From positions 1-41,368 of the forward strand of contig JAFRUS010000030.1 in assembly GCA_017438745.1 (NCBI GenBank): 41,368 bases of DNA, given 5' to 3'. Of the stretch, positions 38,966 through 41,368 are shown piece after piece (positions within the stretch are counted from its first letter, which is position 1; each line of letters starts with the position of its first letter). This DNA comes from Oscillospiraceae bacterium. Its GTDB lineage: Bacteria; Bacillota; Clostridia; Oscillospirales; Ruminococcaceae. Made by a program: the position numbers and the translations under genes. Under the pieces are notes generated by a model. That model searched no databases. It saw only the letters and a list, made by a program, of their open reading frames with translations, and was not told the DNA's origin.

Positions 38966-40969
38966 ATGAAGAAAAAATACAAAAGGATATACATTGCGGT
39001 TTTTCTTGCTATGTGTACTGTTCCGATGCTCTTCTATCCGTTCTCGAAGTCCGGAGCTGCGCTTGAAAAACGCGAGCCGGTGAAGACACCTTCACTTACT
39101 GCTGACGGAATGCTCAACAATGATTTTTCCGGGGAATGTGAAGCTTTTCTTGCAGACCGTCTTCCTTTCCGTCCGGCAGTTCTTTCAGCTGCCAATGCTG
39201 TAAAGAGCGGTGTGTTTAAAAGCGACGCTGCCAATGTTGTAACGGGACGTGACGGCTGGATATTCTGCGAGGCATCTGTTGCGGATTACATGAACACCAA
39301 CGCACTTTCAGATGAGCGCCTTCGTTCGATCGCGGTATCGCTTTCACTTCTGGATGAAAATGTGACCTCAAAGGGCGGAAAGTTCCTGTTTGTTCCTATG
39401 CCGAACAAGGCATCCGTTTACAGCGAGTTCATGCCGTCAAGATACAGAAAGGCGAATACGAACAATCTCGCAAGACTGCAGGGTATGCTTGCCGCCAACA
39501 AGGTAAGTCACATCGATATGCTCAGTCTTATGAACGAGAAAAAATCATTCGGACTTTATCACAAGCGTGACACTCACTGGAATTACTACGGAGCGCTGCT
39601 CGGATACTACGGCATAACGGATGCCATGGGCAAGAAACACAAGATGTACGACGATACTGACTACGTTCCGAAAAAGATATGGCGCGGTGATATTGACAAG
39701 ATGCTTTATCCGTTCATCGGAACAAGGGATTATCAGTATGATCTCAACATAAGCTTTGAGCCGTTTGAGTTCGTTATCCCTTCGGGAGTTACGGATATAG
39801 CTGCACAGCTTGAAAATTTCATGAGCGACAAAGAGGAAAACGACAAGCGCATCTCCACGAGGAAGGTATCGGGTCTTGGAAACGGAAGCCTGTATATGGT
39901 GCGTGACTCCTTCGGAAGAGCGCTTCTGCCGTTCTTTATCGACAACTATGACACGACAATGTTCGTTCGTGCCGACTATCCTGACATGTCAAATGTTACG
40001 GAAGGCACGGACATGATCTATGAAATAGTGGAACGAAACATTTCAGATCTGTTCCGCACGGCTCCGCTTATGCCGGCTCCGGTAAGAACAGATATCGGCG
40101 AGATCGCGGAAAGCGGTGCATCAGTAGGATTCACTTTCAGCGAGGAATCCTACGGCACAAGGATCTACGGAGAAATGAGCCGTGAAATGCTCTCGCCGGA
40201 CGGCAGGGTATATGTGCGCCTTTCAAACGCAAATACTTCCGTTATCTACGAAGCGTTCCCGGTTTACGAGGAAAAGCTTCTCGGTGGAACGAATAAATAC
40301 GGATTCTCGCTGATCGCTGACGCATCTGTTCTGACAGAAGGTGACTACAGCGTTGAAGTTATCTCAGCTGGAAAATCATATACCGGTGTGGCAGACAGAC
40401 CGCTTTATATCTCGGAAGCTGCAGTAAATGAAGCTAAAAAGTCAAAGATAGTTTCATCTTCTGACGATAAAACAGAGAGCGGCACGGATGAAACCGTACC
40501 GGAAGAAGATGAGAAGATCGTTTCAGAGGCAAAGTTCATCGAAGGAACGATAGCTGACAGGGCGAAGGTCATCTACAACGGAACAGAGATCACGGTCGGT
40601 GCCAATATAAACGACCTCCTTGAAGGCTTAGGCCCGCAGGCGGCTCCGTCATCGAGTGCGGAAAGCTGTCTTACGGGAAAGCCGATACTCGAATATTACT
40701 ACGCCGGAATGACGATTCAGGCAGATGAGGACGGAACGATCGCATCCATCGAGATAAGCGAAAGCCTCTATCCTGGAACGGAAGCCGGAACCGCCGGCGG
40801 ACTTCACTGCGGAAGCAGCAGGGAAGACGCATTTGCCGCCTTCGGCGAAACCACATCACCGGGAGCAAGCAGCATAACTTATGAAGAAGACGATGCTGAA
40901 GTCAAGGTACAGGTCATCTTCGTGGAAGATGCGGTAAGTGTGATACTTATAACCGGTCCGGGGGCATAA
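38966..40969 (+). CDS. DHHW/AlgX-like acetyltransferase partner with extra C-terminal domain
   Basis: A 667-residue protein. An N-terminal signal anchor lies near residues 8-25. The SGNH-like DHHW domain (about 60-385) has GRDGWIFCE, PMPNKASVYSEFMPSRY, KRDTHWNYYGALLGYYG (Asp/His near 205) and VRDSFGRALLPFF. A beta-rich part follows (390-480). After an acidic linker (485-520), the C-terminal domain of about 140 residues begins VIYNGTEITVGANINDLLEG and is not part of usual DHHW proteins. It should act outside the membrane with the MBOAT protein. The role of the C-terminal domain is unknown. Confidence 0.85.
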   Translation: MKKKYKRIYIAVFLAMCTVPMLFYPFSKSGAALEKREPVKTPSLTADGMLNNDFSGECEAFLADRLPFRPAVLSAANAVKSGVFKSDAANVVTGRDGWIFCEASVADYMNTNALSDERLRSIAVSLSLLDENVTSKGGKFLFVPMPNKASVYSEFMPSRYRKANTNNLARLQGMLAANKVSHIDMLSLMNEKKSFGLYHKRDTHWNYYGALLGYYGITDAMGKKHKMYDDTDYVPKKIWRGDIDKMLYPFIGTRDYQYDLNISFEPFEFVIPSGVTDIAAQLENFMSDKEENDKRISTRKVSGLGNGSLYMVRDSFGRALLPFFIDNYDTTMFVRADYPDMSNVTEGTDMIYEIVERNISDLFRTAPLMPAPVRTDIGEIAESGASVGFTFSEESYGTRIYGEMSREMLSPDGRVYVRLSNANTSVIYEAFPVYEEKLLGGTNKYGFSLIADASVLTEGDYSVEVISAGKSYTGVADRPLYISEAAVNEAKKSKIVSSSDDKTESGTDETVPEEDEKIVSEAKFIEGTIADRAKVIYNGTEITVGANINDLLEGLGPQAAPSSSAESCLTGKPILEYYYAGMTIQADEDGTIASIEISESLYPGTEAGTAGGLHCGSSREDAFAAFGETTSPGASSITYEEDDAEVKVQVIFVEDAVSVILITGPGA

Positions 40970-40994
40970 GAATAAATACAAAAATATAAAATCA

Positions 40995-41136
40995 GCGGGA
41001 GTACCGGTAATAAAAATCCGGTGCTCCCGTTTGCTCTGTATAAATGGTAGTCTTCACCCCTGCGGGCCGAAGACTGCTATGGAAAAACCGAGCTGGTCAG
41101 CTCGGTTTGTAATTGCGCCGGAGGCGCCACATTTTC
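40995..41136 (+). repeat. Composite intergenic repeat, family A, copy 3
   Basis: Complete copy matching 708-851. The terminator (GCGGGAGTACCGG/CCGGTGCTCCCG, then TTTGCTCT) ends the surface operon. The palindrome here is CCGAGCTGGTCAGCTCGG against ACGAGCTGGCCAGCTCGT in copy 1, a paired change at the stem end. Confidence 0.8.
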
Positions 41137-41238
41137 AGATCAGCTTATCTGTTTTATGACACAAAAAGGATTTACACATATATACTTCAGCTACATAACC
41201 ATAAATGTTCTTATCTCCTATAACATCAAAATACACTA

Positions 41239-41303
41239 TTGACAAAATAAGATAATTATGATAAGATATTGGTGTTGCATTAAATGCAAAAATATTTTAT
41301 AAT
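41239..41303 (+). promoter_or_regulatory. Tandem SigA-type promoters of the last gene
   Basis: TTGACA-N17-TAAGAT (41239-41267) and TTGCAT-N17-TATAAT (41275-41303). The second lies just before the ribosome site. Confidence 0.65.
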
Positions 41304-41319
41304 TTAAGAGAGGGCAATT

Positions 41320-41368
41320 ATGAAGAAAAACACTAACAGTAACAAGCCGGAGGAGAACGGCATTTACG
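41320..41368 (+). CDS. Start of a gene cut by the window edge
   Basis: ATG 41320 with AGAGAGGG upstream opens MKKNTNSNKPEENGIY and runs off the end. The hydrophilic start does not allow a family call. Confidence 0.5.
   Translation, partial: MKKNTNSNKPEENGIY

Overview
The window looks like a chromosomal stretch from a gut or rumen Clostridia, most likely a cellulosome-bearing Ruminococcus (R. flavefaciens-like). Five to six predicted proteins carry dockerin modules with paired calcium loops and the LARLRQYLSKKI-type second helix. Housekeeping genes (parA, parB, serS, guaB, a class A PBP) are of Firmicutes type. The species is inferred from family resemblance, not proven.

Layout. Bases 1-710: end of an unknown gene, then a MNT-type nucleotidyltransferase followed by the wreck of its HEPN partner. 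Bases 995-12182: three ECF sigma/membrane-partner pairs interleaved with secreted dockerin proteins, including two dockerin-bearing candidate protease inhibitors (a PrcB-like protein and a serpin), plus a shortened Fic gene on the minus strand. Bases 12324-17876: a lipoprotein, parA-parB, serS and guaB. Bases 18308-24002: two more ECF pairs, one with a classical zinc anti-sigma factor and one with a very large partner ending in a solute-binding-protein-like ectodomain, separated by a membrane protein. Bases 24125-26212: a small minus-strand operon (DUF188 protein) and a DUF4869/AAA pair whose ATPase is cut short. Bases 26657-33169: class A PBP, a small membrane protein and an OmpR-type two-component system. 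Bases 33560-36053: amidohydrolase with a structured leader RNA, ferredoxin, lipoprotein, cyclophilin. Bases 36247-40969: a three-gene surface operon (transglutaminase-like protein, MBOAT acyltransferase, DHHW protein).

How the parts fit. Five ECF pairs in about 23 kb form a surface-sensing island. Three partners share a short cytoplasmic motif (DAI/AFG-x-IDD-x-F/Y-I/V), one membrane helix and very different ectodomains: a dockerin on a Thr/Pro stalk, a DUF4367-like domain on a Thr/Pro stalk, and a solute-binding-like module. The dockerin-ended partner would let a sigma factor sense cohesins or scaffoldins, reminiscent of SigI/RsgI in Clostridium thermocellum but built from other parts. Two dockerin inhibitor genes share an ECF-looking promoter, which may be the output.

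Five parS-like palindromes (TGTTCCACGTGGAACA and near variants) lie around parAB between 12.2 and 29.8 kb, so the window is probably near the chromosome origin; some are built into terminators. Three TTAAG boxes with identical 11/23-bp spacing precede both the PBP and the two-component operon, suggesting shared OmpR-type control. Intergenic DNA is rich in twin-hairpin repeats whose stems change sequence but stay complementary.
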